Of a stretch of 44,060 nt of DNA, positions 16,839 through 25,663 are shown piece after piece. Every line of letters begins with the position of its first letter. The first letter of the stretch is position 1. Under the pieces are notes generated by a model that saw only the letters and a program-made list of their open reading frames with translations, ran no database searches and had not been told where the DNA came from. A program made the position numbers and the translations under genes. The stretch comes from Actinomycetes bacterium (GTDB lineage Bacteria; Actinomycetota; Acidimicrobiia; IMCC26256; PALSA-610): NCBI GenBank assembly GCA_025463875.1, contig JAODBI010000102.1, positions 1 through 44,060 on the forward strand. Reading direction: 5' to 3'.

Positions 16839-17567
16839 TCATTCGCTTGTCTTGACCCACACGGTCTGGCGCACTTCCCACATGACGATGTCGGCGCGCT
16901 GCGTTGTCTCGATCGCGCGCAACGCTTCGACGAGATCGCTCTCGCCACCCCAGGTCGCGGCGTTGCGCCAGAACATCGCCGCCGCGCGCGAGGCCGGAAC
17001 CGGATGCTCGACGACGCGATCGATCGTGCGCGCGCAGTTGGGCGGATCGGTGTCGAGCACCGGTCCGGCCCAGAGGGTCGCGCCGCGCGCCGCGACGACT
17101 GCGGTGACGCGGTCCTCGTAGCGCTCGAACAACGGATCATCGCTGCGGTAGCGCACGGGCTCTTCGCAGACGACCAGGCCGCCGGCGCGCAGGGCCGCCA
17201 CCCAGCTCGCGAGCGCCGCACCCGGCTCGGGCAGGTGACCGAGCAGCAGCCGCGAGTAGATGAGGTGGGCGGGAAGCGTCAGCGGGGCGGTCACGTCGCC
17301 GACCGCGAAGTGCGCGTCGGGCACACGATCGCGGGCCTCGGCGATCATCGCCCGCGATGCGTCGATGCCGGTGGTGAAGCTGTGCGGAATCGCCGTGCGC
17401 AACAACGCGGTCGTGTAGCCGGGACCGCAACCCATGTCGATGACGTAGCGGTACCCACCGCCGGGAATGTCGCGCAGCAGCGTCCGGGTCGGTGGCGCGA
17501 ACGTGTCGGCAACGAGTCCGAGCCGTTCGCGTGCGAGATCCGTATCGCCGAAGGCGTACGTCGTCAC
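16839..17567 (-). CDS. Class I SAM-dependent methyltransferase
   Basis: The 242-residue protein has the Rossmann-type SAM motif I VIDMGCGPGYTT at about residues 41-52. Motif II (TTGIDASRAMIAEAR), motif III (AHFAVGDV) and a post-core segment (LLLGHLPEPGAALASW) follow. The substrate cannot be told from sequence. The GTG start overlaps the purQ stop (GTGA), so the two are translationally coupled. This suggests either a purine-related role or simple hitch-hiking on the operon. A 6-bp CCGGCG/CGCCGG stem after the stop may be a weak terminator. Confidence 0.85.
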   Translation of the reverse strand: MTTYAFGDTDLARERLGLVADTFAPPTRTLLRDIPGGGYRYVIDMGCGPGYTTALLRTAIPHSFTTGIDASRAMIAEARDRVPDAHFAVGDVTAPLTLPAHLIYSRLLLGHLPEPGAALASWVAALRAGGLVVCEEPVRYRSDDPLFERYEDRVTAVVAARGATLWAGPVLDTDPPNCARTIDRVVEHPVPASRAAAMFWRNAATWGGESDLVEALRAIETTQRADIVMWEVRQTVWVKTSE

Positions 17568-18250
17568 ACGAGCATTGTCGCGCGGGTCGTCGCGGCTGCG
17601 ATGAGACTTTTCAGCAGCACGACGCCGTCGTCCGAACCGAGCAACGCGTCCGACGCGCGCTCGGGATGGGGCATCAGTCCGACGACGTTGCCCTCGGCGT
17701 TACAGATGCCGGCGATGTCGTCGAGACTCCCGTTCGGATTGTCGACGTAGCGGACGACAATCCGGTTTTCGGCCCGCAGCTCGGCGAGCGCGCGCTCGTC
17801 ACAGACGAAGTTGCCTTCGAAGTGGTTGATCGGGATGCGCAGCACGTCGCCGACCCGAGCGAGGTTGGTCAACGCGGTTGACGTCGTCTCGACCCGCAGG
17901 TCGACCGTCTGGCACAGGAACTTCAGCCCCGCGTTCTTCTGCAGGGCGCCGGGCAGGAGGTGCGCCTCGCACAGCACCTGGAAGCCGTTGCAGATACCGA
18001 CCACCGGGCCGCCGGCGCGGGCGTGCTCCCCGACCGCGCGCATCACCGGAGAGAAGCGCGCGATGGCACCCGTGCGCAGATAGTCGCCGTGCGCGAACCC
18101 GCCGGGCACGACGATGGCGTCGACGCCCCTCGTGGTGTCGTCGCCGTGCCAGAGGAGCTCGGCTTCGCCGCCCAGGTGCTCGATCGCGAATTGCACGTCG
18201 AGCTCGCAGTTCGTCCCGGGGAACTGCACGACACCGATGCGGACGGTCAC
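17564..18250 (-). CDS. purQ: Phosphoribosylformylglycinamidine synthase, glutaminase subunit
   Basis: PurQ hydrolyses glutamine and passes ammonia to PurL. The 228-residue class I glutaminase has the nucleophile Cys in GGPVVGICNGFQVLCE, the start motif RIGVVQFPGTNCE and the catalytic His-Glu pair in VGLMPHPERASD. The length is typical. The GTG at 18250 overlaps the purS stop by four bases; the longer track start is not supported. The downstream methyltransferase overlaps in the same way. Confidence 0.97.
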   Translation of the reverse strand: MTVRIGVVQFPGTNCELDVQFAIEHLGGEAELLWHGDDTTRGVDAIVVPGGFAHGDYLRTGAIARFSPVMRAVGEHARAGGPVVGICNGFQVLCEAHLLPGALQKNAGLKFLCQTVDLRVETTSTALTNLARVGDVLRIPINHFEGNFVCDERALAELRAENRIVVRYVDNPNGSLDDIAGICNAEGNVVGLMPHPERASDALLGSDDGVVLLKSLIAAATTRATMLV

Positions 18251-18495
18251 GAGATCACGACCTCGTAGGCCTCGATCACGGGGTTGGCGAGGAGGCGCTC
18301 GCACATCTCCTCGACCTGGGTGCGCGCGCTCTGCGCGTCGGGCGCGTCGACGACGAGCCTGATCGTCTTGCCGATGTGCACCTGCGCGACATTCGTGTAG
18401 CCGAGCGCCGGCAACGCCCGCTCGACCGTCGCGCCCGCGGGATCGGCGATCCCGGGCCGGTGCGTGACTTCGACGTGCGCATTGAACGCAGGCAT
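18247..18495 (-). CDS. purS: Phosphoribosylformylglycinamidine synthase subunit PurS
   Basis: PurS (82 residues) is the small dimeric subunit that bridges PurL and PurQ. The family pattern is clear: FNAHVEVTHRPGIADPAGAT, ALPALGYTNVAQVHIGKTIRL and MCERLLANPVIEAYEV. It opens the purS-purQ-methyltransferase set and is separated from purC by a 66-bp gap with an inverted repeat. Confidence 0.96.
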   Translation of the reverse strand: MPAFNAHVEVTHRPGIADPAGATVERALPALGYTNVAQVHIGKTIRLVVDAPDAQSARTQVEEMCERLLANPVIEAYEVVIS

Positions 18496-18508
18496 GCGGC
18501 GATGTTAC

Positions 18509-18538
18509 CGATCGGAGTCGCGTTCGAAGCTCCGATCG
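18509..18538. repeat. Inverted repeat between purC and purS
   Basis: CGATCGGAG and CTCCGATCG are exact complements around a 12-nt loop, in the 66-bp gap downstream of purC and upstream of purS on the minus strand. It could be the purC terminator or a regulatory hairpin in front of purS. The pair itself is certain; its role is not. Confidence 0.5.
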
Positions 18539-18561
18539 CTGTCTACCCGGGGACGATGCGG

Positions 18562-19443
18562 TCAGTCGTCGACGCCGTACCAGTCAGAGAAGGCGTTGTC
18601 GGTGATGAGCTCGTAGGCCTCGATGTACTTCGCCCGGGTGTTCGCGATGACGTCCGGCGGCAGGCTGGGCGCGGGCGGCTCGTGATCCCAGCCCGTCGCG
18701 TCCATGAAGTCGCGCACGTACTGCTTGTCGAACGACGGCGGCGTAGTGCCCGGCTCGTACTTCTCGCGGGGCCAGTAGCGCGACGAGTCGGGCGTCATCA
18801 TCTCGTCGATGACGAGCACCTCGTCGTCGCGCTCGCCGAACTCGAACTTCGTGTCGGCGAGGATGAGGCCGCAACTCTCCGCGTGGCGCGCGCCGCGCTC
18901 GTAGAGCTTCAGGGAGAGGTCCTTCAACTGCTCGTAGAGGTGAGCGCCGACGAGCTCCATCGCGTCCCGGGCGCTCAGCGGCACGTCGTGACCGGTATCG
19001 GCCTTGGTCGTGGGCGTGAACAGCGGGAGCGGCAACTTCTCGGCCTGCTTCAGCCCGGGCGGAGCCGCGAAACCGCCGATGGTTCCGGCGTCCTGGTACT
19101 CGCTCCAGCCGTGCCCGAACACGTAGCCGCGCACGACGCACTCGAGCCGGATCGGCCGTGCGGCGTGCACGAGCGTCGCTCGGCCCGCGACGTCGCCGGC
19201 GATCTCGGGAAAGTCGGTGGGATCGGACGAGATCACGTGGTTAGGAACGATGTCGGCGGTGCGTTCGAACCAGAAGTTCGAGAGCGCGGTCAGCACGCGA
19301 CCTTTGTCGGGGATGAGGTCGGGCAACACGACATCGAACACCGAGACCCGGTCGCTCGCGACCATCAGCAGCGCGTCCATCCCGACTTCGTAGAGCTCGC
19401 GCACCTTTCCGGAATAGAGGTGCGGCAAACCGCTGTCGCTCAC
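18562..19443 (-). CDS. purC: SAICAR synthetase
   Basis: PurC ligates aspartate to CAIR to give SAICAR. The 293-residue, eukaryote/actinobacteria-like form shows LYSGKVRELYE, MVASDRVSVFDVVLPDLIPDKG, LSNFWFERT, VVRGYVFGHGWSEYQ, ILADTKFEFGE and VIDEMMTPDSSRYWP. The GTG start at 19443 overlaps the purB stop (GTGA). The 707-residue track ORF is an artefact that runs on through purB in another frame. Confidence 0.96.
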   Translation of the reverse strand: MSDSGLPHLYSGKVRELYEVGMDALLMVASDRVSVFDVVLPDLIPDKGRVLTALSNFWFERTADIVPNHVISSDPTDFPEIAGDVAGRATLVHAARPIRLECVVRGYVFGHGWSEYQDAGTIGGFAAPPGLKQAEKLPLPLFTPTTKADTGHDVPLSARDAMELVGAHLYEQLKDLSLKLYERGARHAESCGLILADTKFEFGERDDEVLVIDEMMTPDSSRYWPREKYEPGTTPPSFDKQYVRDFMDATGWDHEPPAPSLPPDVIANTRAKYIEAYELITDNAFSDWYGVDD

Positions 19444-20750
19444 GCCGGCAGGTCTCCCATGTTGTCGAGCGCGTCGAACACGCGGTTGATGTTCGCGAGC
19501 GCGCGCTTGAGGTCGAAGCACGCGTCGAGCCGCGCCGCGTCGAGCGTCGCGGCCACCTCGGGGTCGGCGGCGAGCAGCTCGCGGAACGACCGCTCCTCCT
19601 GCCAGGCGCGCATCGCATTGCGTTGCACGATGCGATAGGCCTCGTCGCGGGTACGGCCCGCCTCGACGAGCGCGAGCAGCACGGGCTGGCTGAACACGAG
19701 TCCGAAGGACGCGTCGAGGTTCCGCAGCATGCGATCGGGATGCACTTGCAGGTTCTCGATCACCTGGCGCCATTTCACGAGCACGTAGTAGGCGAGCATG
19801 AGCGAGTCGGGCACGATGATCCGCTCGACGGACGAGTGCGAGATGTCGCGCTCGTGCCAGAGCGCCACGTCCTCGAGCGCGGCCTGCAGGTTCCCGCGCA
19901 GAACCCGGGCCAGCCCGCACATCTGTTCCGACTTGATCGGGTTGCGCTTGTGGGGCATCGCGCTGGAGCCCTTCTGCCCCTCGCGAAAACCCTCTTCCGC
20001 TTCGCGCACCTCGGTGCGTTGCAGGTGGCGGATCTCGAGGGCGAAGGACTCGACGCTCGCTCCGATCGACGCGCACGTGTACATGACCTCGGCGTGCCGA
20101 TCGCGGGGCAGCACCTGCGTGGCCGGTACGGGCTGCAGGCCGAGCCGCTCGCAGACGTAGCGCTCGACCTCCGGATCGACGTTGGAGTACGTGCCCACTG
20201 CGCCCGAGAGCTTGCCGACGGCGATCGTCGCCCGCGCCCGCGCCAGCCGCTCGCGGTCGCGACGTACCTGCATCGCCCAGAGCGCGAGCTTGGCGCCGAA
20301 GGTCGTGGGTTCGGCGTGGATGCCGTGCGTGCGGCCGACCATCGGCGTGTCGCGGAACTCGTGTGCCCGCTTCGCGATCGCGTTCTCGAGCTCGGCGGCC
20401 GCCCCGGCGATGAGGTCGACCGCACGCGTCATCTGCAGCGCGAGCGCGGTGTCGACGACGTCGCTCGAGGTGAGCCCGTAGTGCACCCACGCGCCGGCGG
20501 GCGGCCCGACGGTTTCCTGCACGACGTCGACGAACGCGGCAACGTCGTGGTCGGTGATCCGTTCGCGCTCGTGGATCGCGCCGACATCGAATCCGGCGCG
20601 CTCCCGCACCGCTCGCGCATCCTCGGCGGGTACCACGCCGAGCCGCGCCCATGCCTCTACCGCGAGAACTTCGACCTCGAGCCATGCCCCGAAGCGCGCC
20701 TCGTCGGTGAACAACGCGGAGATCTCGGGAAGCGAGTAGCGGGGGATCAC
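19440..20750 (-). CDS. purB: Adenylosuccinate lyase
   Basis: PurB removes fumarate from SAICAR and from adenylosuccinate, serving two steps of the pathway. The 436-residue protein has the fumarase/aspartase signature GSSAMPHKRNPIKSEQ, the active-site His region PMVGRTHGIHAEPTTFG, and YGLTSSDVVDTALALQM. The start is GTG at 20750 (IPRYSLPEISALFTDEARFG follows), overlapping the purD stop by four bases. The extra N-terminus of the track ORF is a purD shadow. Confidence 0.97.
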   Translation of the reverse strand: MIPRYSLPEISALFTDEARFGAWLEVEVLAVEAWARLGVVPAEDARAVRERAGFDVGAIHERERITDHDVAAFVDVVQETVGPPAGAWVHYGLTSSDVVDTALALQMTRAVDLIAGAAAELENAIAKRAHEFRDTPMVGRTHGIHAEPTTFGAKLALWAMQVRRDRERLARARATIAVGKLSGAVGTYSNVDPEVERYVCERLGLQPVPATQVLPRDRHAEVMYTCASIGASVESFALEIRHLQRTEVREAEEGFREGQKGSSAMPHKRNPIKSEQMCGLARVLRGNLQAALEDVALWHERDISHSSVERIIVPDSLMLAYYVLVKWRQVIENLQVHPDRMLRNLDASFGLVFSQPVLLALVEAGRTRDEAYRIVQRNAMRAWQEERSFRELLAADPEVAATLDAARLDACFDLKRALANINRVFDALDNMGDLPA

Positions 20751-22030
20751 GGGAGGGCCTGGGCGCCGATGTCGCGACGGTAGTGGACGCCGGGCCACGA
20801 AATCTCCGCCGCCGCGGCGTAGGCCCGGTCGCGCGCCTCGCGCACGTCCGCTCCCACGGCCGTGACCGTGAGCACGCGGCCGCCGTTCGTCACGGTGGCG
20901 CCCCGATCGTCGGTCGCAGTGCCCGATTGGAAGACGACGACGCCGTCGTGTGTCCCGGCGCGGTCGATGCCGGTGATGATGTCTCCCTTGCGGTCGGCCG
21001 CGGGCGGGTAGCCCTCGGAGGAGAGCACGACACCGACGCACGCGAGGTCGGAGAGCTCGACCGGCGTCACGAGATCGCCGGACGCCGACTCCGACAGGTG
21101 CACGAACAGGTCGCTCGCGAGGCGAGGAACGACCACCTGGCATTCCGGGTCGCCGAACCGCACGTTGTACTCGAGCACCTTCGCGCCGTCGGGCGTCAGC
21201 ATGATCCCGCAGAACAGCGCGCCGCTATACGGAGCACCGCGACGGTCGAGCTCGGCCAGCGTCGGTACCAGCGCGCGCTCCATCAGCTCGTCGACCACGC
21301 CCGCGTCGACGAAGGGCACCGGTGAATACGCGCCCATCCCTCCCGTGTTCGGGCCGGCATCGCCGTCGAACGCGCGCTTGTGGTCCTGCGCGGTGGCGAG
21401 CACTCGGGCGCGCCGCCCGTCACAGAGCGCGAACAACGAGATCTCCGGACCGGTCAGGCCTTCTTCGATCACGCAGGTGCGGCCCGCGTCGCCGAACGCG
21501 ACACCGGAGAGATACGCGCGCACCGCGTCTCGCGCCTCGGCGATCGACTCCGTCACGACCACACCCTTCCCCGCCGCGAGTCCGTCCGTCTTCACCACAT
21601 ACAGGCCGGACAAGGTCTGCAGGAAGTCGAGTGCTTCGGCTTCCTGGCCGGATCCGAAGGTCCCGTAGCGCGCGGTCGGCACCCCGGCCGCGACCAACAC
21701 GTCTTTCATCCAGGCCTTCGAGCCTTCGAGCCGGGCGGCGGCGGCACTCGGACCGAAGGCTCTACGCCCCGACGCGACTACCGCGTCGACGGCTCCCGCG
21801 ACCAACGGGTCCTCCGGGCCGATGACGACGAGGTCGGCGTCGAGCTTCGTCGCGAGATCGGCGACCGCCGCCGGATCGGTGGCGGCGACCGGTAGGCATT
21901 CACCGATCGTCGCCATACCGGGATTGCCGGGCGCGCACACGATGTCGTCGACGAGCGGCGAACGCGCCAGGCTCCACGCGAGCGCATGCTCGCGGCCACC
22001 GGCGCCGACGACGAGAACGCGAGTGCTCAC
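20747..22030 (-). CDS. purD: Phosphoribosylamine-glycine ligase (GAR synthetase)
   Basis: PurD joins glycine to phosphoribosylamine using ATP. The 427-residue ATP-grasp enzyme begins RVLVVGAGGREHALAWSLAR and has APGNPGMATIGEC, VKTDGLAAGKGVVV, GGMGAYSPVPF, and the metal site LEYNVRFGDPECQVVVPRL. The length is typical and all core motifs are present. It starts 12 bp after the purA stop and is coupled to purB. Confidence 0.97.
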   Translation of the reverse strand: MSTRVLVVGAGGREHALAWSLARSPLVDDIVCAPGNPGMATIGECLPVAATDPAAVADLATKLDADLVVIGPEDPLVAGAVDAVVASGRRAFGPSAAAARLEGSKAWMKDVLVAAGVPTARYGTFGSGQEAEALDFLQTLSGLYVVKTDGLAAGKGVVVTESIAEARDAVRAYLSGVAFGDAGRTCVIEEGLTGPEISLFALCDGRRARVLATAQDHKRAFDGDAGPNTGGMGAYSPVPFVDAGVVDELMERALVPTLAELDRRGAPYSGALFCGIMLTPDGAKVLEYNVRFGDPECQVVVPRLASDLFVHLSESASGDLVTPVELSDLACVGVVLSSEGYPPAADRKGDIITGIDRAGTHDGVVVFQSGTATDDRGATVTNGGRVLTVTAVGADVREARDRAYAAAAEISWPGVHYRRDIGAQALP

Positions 22031-22042
22031 CCGGTCACCCGC

Positions 22043-23335
22043 TCACGCGGCGCGGGGAAGCACGATCGTCTGATCGCGCGCCGGACCGACGCCGACGATG
22101 CTCACGTGCACACCGACGAAGTCCTCGACGAACCTCACGTAGTCGCGCGCGCAGGGCGGGAGATCTTCGAGCCGGCCGACCTTCTCGATCTCCACTCCCC
22201 ATCCGGGCAGCGTCTCGTAGACGGGCTTCACCTTGTGCAACACCGACTGGTGATACGGCACGTGGTCGTAACGAGTGCCGTCATCGCCTTCGTACGCGAC
22301 ACACACCTGCAACTCCGAGAGCGGCGAGAGGATGTCGAGCTTCGTGAGTGCGAGCTCGGTGCAGGTGTTGAGGCGGACCGCATGCTTCAGCATGACGAGA
22401 TCGAGCCAACCGGTGCGCCGCCGCCGTCCGGTGTTCGTACCGAACTCGCGGCCGCGCTCGACGAGCATGTCGCCGACCGCGTCGCCTTCGAGCAGCTCGG
22501 TGGGGAACGGCCCACTGCCGACGCGCGTTTGGTACGCCTTCACGAGTCCGACCACGCGCTGGATCGCGAGGGGACCCACTCCCGCGCCCGTGCACACCCC
22601 GCCCGCGATGGGGTTGCTCGAGGTCACGTACGGATAGGTGCCGTGGTCGAGGTCGAGGTATGTCGCCTGCGCGCCTTCGAACAACACCCACTGCTGCGCG
22701 TCGAGCGCTTCGTGCACGAGGTGCACGGTGTCGTCGATCATCGGCGCGAGTCGCGGCACCATCGCGAGATAGCGCTCCGCGAGCTCCTTGGCATCGATCG
22801 GGAGCCGGTTGTAGACCTTCGCCAACACGCCGTTCTTCTCGCGCAGCGCCAGGTCGAGCTTCTCGCGGAAGATCTTCGGGTCGAGCAGGTCCTGCACGCG
22901 GATGCCGACGCGCAACGCCTTGTCGGCATAGGCCGGACCGATGCCGCGCTTGGTGGTCCCGAGCTTGTTCTTGCCGAGGTAGCGCTCGGTCATCCGGTCG
23001 AGCTCTTGGTGGTACGGCATGATCAGGTGCGCGTTGCCGGAGAGGCGAAGAAGACGGGTGTCGACGCCCTTGCCCTCGAGCATGTCGACCTCGTCGATCA
23101 GCACCGCGGGATCGACGACCACGCCGTTCCCGATGACCGGCACGACCCACGGATACAGGATCCCGCTCGGTACGAGCTGGAGCTTGAAGACCTCGCCGTC
23201 GACGACGAGCGTGTGGCCCGCGTTGTGGCCGCCCTGATAGCGGACGCACATTGACGACTCCTTGGCGAGATAGTCGGTGACCCGACCCTTGCCTTCGTCG
23301 CCCCACTGAGTGCCGACGATCACTGCGCCCGGCAC
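22043..23335 (-). CDS. purA: Adenylosuccinate synthetase
   Basis: PurA commits IMP to AMP synthesis using GTP and aspartate. The 430-residue protein begins [20 protein letters not shown] (the GTP P-loop) and contains [45 protein letters not shown] and [14 protein letters not shown]. The GTG start has GGTGGAG 8 bases upstream. It is the first gene of the purA-purD-purB-purC run. A TACCAT -10-like box lies at 23377-23372. Confidence 0.97.
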   Translation of the reverse strand: MPGAVIVGTQWGDEGKGRVTDYLAKESSMCVRYQGGHNAGHTLVVDGEVFKLQLVPSGILYPWVVPVIGNGVVVDPAVLIDEVDMLEGKGVDTRLLRLSGNAHLIMPYHQELDRMTERYLGKNKLGTTKRGIGPAYADKALRVGIRVQDLLDPKIFREKLDLALREKNGVLAKVYNRLPIDAKELAERYLAMVPRLAPMIDDTVHLVHEALDAQQWVLFEGAQATYLDLDHGTYPYVTSSNPIAGGVCTGAGVGPLAIQRVVGLVKAYQTRVGSGPFPTELLEGDAVGDMLVERGREFGTNTGRRRRTGWLDLVMLKHAVRLNTCTELALTKLDILSPLSELQVCVAYEGDDGTRYDHVPYHQSVLHKVKPVYETLPGWGVEIEKVGRLEDLPPCARDYVRFVEDFVGVHVSIVGVGPARDQTIVLPRAA

Positions 23336-23405
23336 TTAAACGCTCCACCTGTTCGCGGTCACGTTGGGGAAATGGTAGCCGACGACCGAGCGGGGCCGAC
23401 AGTGG

Positions 23406-23432
23406 TTGCGGGGCACGAATGCTTCGTAGGCT
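23406..23432 (+). promoter_or_regulatory. Candidate leaderless promoter of the carboxylesterase
   Basis: TTGCGG and TAGGCT are 15 bp apart. TAGGCT ends 6 bp before the GTG start at 23439, so the transcript probably begins at the start codon. No ribosome binding site is seen. Confidence 0.35.
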
Positions 23433-23438
23433 GCGCGG

Positions 23439-24800
23439 GTGCGGACCTCTCTCGGCATCCCCTACGCGACCGCAGCACGATTCGCGGCACCTCGACCGAT
23501 CGCGTTCTCCGCGGCGTCGCTCGAGAGTTCGCATTTCGGTGCCGCCGCGCCCCAGCAACTCGACGGTCCGCTCGGCGACATCGTGCCCGGCATGAAAGTG
23601 CGCGACACGGACGAAGACGCGTGCTTGACGTTGAACATCTGGGCGCCGACCGCGGACGCTCCGCTCCCGGTCCTGGTGTGGTTCCACGGCGGTTCGTTCG
23701 TCATCGGGTCGTCATCCCAACCCGTGTACGACGGAACACTGCTCGCAGACGAACAACAGGTCGTGGTGGTGTCGGTGAACTACCGCCTGGGCGCGTTCGG
23801 CTTTCTCGACGCGCGGCCGTTCGGTGGGGTCGCCAACTGCGGCGTGCGCGACGCGATCTGTGCGCTGCAATGGGTGCGCGATCACATCGCGTCCGTCGGC
23901 GGCGACCCGTCCCGCGTTGTGGCGTTCGGCGAGTCGGCGGGGGGCGGACTGTTGTTGCATGCGCTCGCGTCACCGGCGGCGCGCGGTCTGCTCACCGGCG
24001 CGATCGTGCAGAGCGGGGCGACGTTCGCGACCCTCGACGAGGCGCGCGCCGCGCGGGTGCTCGAAGCTCTCGTCAAGGAAGCGGGCGTGGGAGATGCGGG
24101 CGGGCTGCGAGACCTGTCGGCGGACGCACTGGTCGCGGCCCAGTCGACGGCCATGGTCTCGTTGCTGGGAACCGTCGGCATGATGCCGTTCCACCCGATG
24201 GTCGGCGACGACCTGCTCCCGGCACCGCCCGCCGCGGCCCTGGCCGGAGGCGTTGCGGCCGGGGTCGCGCTCATCGCCGGTACGACCGCCGACGAGATGC
24301 GGCTCTTCGTCGACGCGTCTTCCGCGCCGCCCCCGCGCGGCAAGGTGGTGCGACGCGCGGCGCGCTACCTCGGTGTCGACGAGAACGCGGCCGACGCGAT
24401 CGTCGCGGGTTACGAACGGGCGCTCGCGACCGACGACACCCACAAGATCTGGCGCGCGCTGTTCGGCGACAACGAGATGCAGGTGCCGTGCCGGGCCGGC
24501 CTCGAAGCGCAGGCGCCGCACGGGCCGACCTACACGTACTGCTTCACGTGGGAGGGTCCGACGGTCGGGGCATGCCACGGGATCGACATCCCGTTCCCGT
24601 TCGGCAACTTCGTCGACGGCTGGGACGCGTTCGTCGGCCTCGACGACGACGGCCGCGCGTTGTCGCGGACGATCCGGGACTCATGGGCCGCGTTCGCGCG
24701 CACCGGCGATCCGGATTGGCCCCGATATCCGTCGGCGCGGGTCTTCGGCCGCGCCGTCGAAGACGTCGCGCAGCACCCGCTCTTCGGCCGTCTGCCCTAA
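23439..24800 (+). CDS. Type-B carboxylesterase
   Basis: The 453-residue alpha/beta hydrolase shows the oxyanion motif VLVWFHGGSFVIGS, NYRLGAFGFLD, the nucleophile elbow FGESAGGG with Ser166, and a C-terminal His in GACHGIDIPFPFGNF. It should hydrolyse carboxylic esters; the substrate is unknown. No signal peptide is visible, and the length is slightly short for the family, with a trimmed N-terminus that starts directly at RTSLGIPYA. It converges on the next gene with overlapping stop codons. Confidence 0.9.
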   Translation: MRTSLGIPYATAARFAAPRPIAFSAASLESSHFGAAAPQQLDGPLGDIVPGMKVRDTDEDACLTLNIWAPTADAPLPVLVWFHGGSFVIGSSSQPVYDGTLLADEQQVVVVSVNYRLGAFGFLDARPFGGVANCGVRDAICALQWVRDHIASVGGDPSRVVAFGESAGGGLLLHALASPAARGLLTGAIVQSGATFATLDEARAARVLEALVKEAGVGDAGGLRDLSADALVAAQSTAMVSLLGTVGMMPFHPMVGDDLLPAPPAAALAGGVAAGVALIAGTTADEMRLFVDASSAPPPRGKVVRRAARYLGVDENAADAIVAGYERALATDDTHKIWRALFGDNEMQVPCRAGLEAQAPHGPTYTYCFTWEGPTVGACHGIDIPFPFGNFVDGWDAFVGLDDDGRALSRTIRDSWAAFARTGDPDWPRYPSARVFGRAVEDVAQHPLFGRLP

Positions 24801-25609
24801 CGTTCGAACACGCGCCGGGGCGGCCGACCGAGCACGCGCTCGACCGTGTCGGTCGTCTCCGCGAGCGCGCCGCGCGCGACGGCTTCGAACAGATGCACGC
24901 TCGAGTCGGCGAGCCAGGGGTCGAGGCCGGATGCGACCACGGTCTCGCGCCACTTGTCGAGCGGCAGGTCGATGCGCTTGACACCCAATCGGGCACCGAC
25001 GTCGTCGCCGTCGAGCGCGTCGGGGCCGGTCAGATGCAGCGGCCCGTCCAGATCGGAACGCACGAGTGCGTCCGCCGCGACCGCCGCGATGTCGGACGGG
25101 TCGATCCAGGCAATCTTTCCCGATCCGGTCGGCAGCACGACCGCGCCGCGCGCCACCACATCGCCCTGCTTGTCGATGACGCTGGAGAAGAACGAGGGCT
25201 GCAGGATTGTGGAGCGGCAACTCGATGCCGCCAAGCGGCGTTCGATCGCCCGATGGTTCCCGTGCAGACCGCTCTCGAGTCCCGCGATCGGGATGTTCGA
25301 GACCTTCGCGATTCGCTCGACACCCGCCGCTTCCGCCGCTTCGATCGCGTTGGTCTCGAGCTCGACCTGATCCTGGGTCGGCGAGGAGACGAGGAACATG
25401 GCCGTCACGTCCGCGCACGCCTCCCGCAGGGAATCGCGGTCGTGCAGGTCACCGGTGACCACTTCGTCGACCGGCGGACTTCCCGCGGGAAGGGGCCGGC
25501 GCACGAACGCCCGCACCTGAACGCCGCCGGGCCCGCCGTCCCGCGCGGCGAGGATCGAGGCGACCGCGCGCCCGAGCTCACCGGTCGCGCCGATCACGAG
25601 CACTCTCAC
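24797..25609 (-). CDS. NmrA-like NAD(P)-binding protein
   Basis: This 270-residue atypical short-chain dehydrogenase starts RVLVIGATGELGRAVASILA, a dinucleotide-binding loop. It also has VVTGDLHDRDSLREAC, AMFLVSSPTQDQVELE and QPSFFSSVI. It lacks the usual YxxxK catalytic pair, as NmrA/TMR-type proteins do, so it may be a redox sensor or a reductase acting on quinone-like compounds. The start is GTG at 25609, divergent from the aldolase-family gene with a 54-bp gap. The 3' end overlaps that of the esterase. Confidence 0.87.
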   Translation of the reverse strand: MRVLVIGATGELGRAVASILAARDGGPGGVQVRAFVRRPLPAGSPPVDEVVTGDLHDRDSLREACADVTAMFLVSSPTQDQVELETNAIEAAEAAGVERIAKVSNIPIAGLESGLHGNHRAIERRLAASSCRSTILQPSFFSSVIDKQGDVVARGAVVLPTGSGKIAWIDPSDIAAVAADALVRSDLDGPLHLTGPDALDGDDVGARLGVKRIDLPLDKWRETVVASGLDPWLADSSVHLFEAVARGALAETTDTVERVLGRPPRRVFER

Positions 25610-25663
25610 GAGACGACCATCACGGAGCGACCTTCACGGCCCGGGAGTCTCGCGGATACGGTC

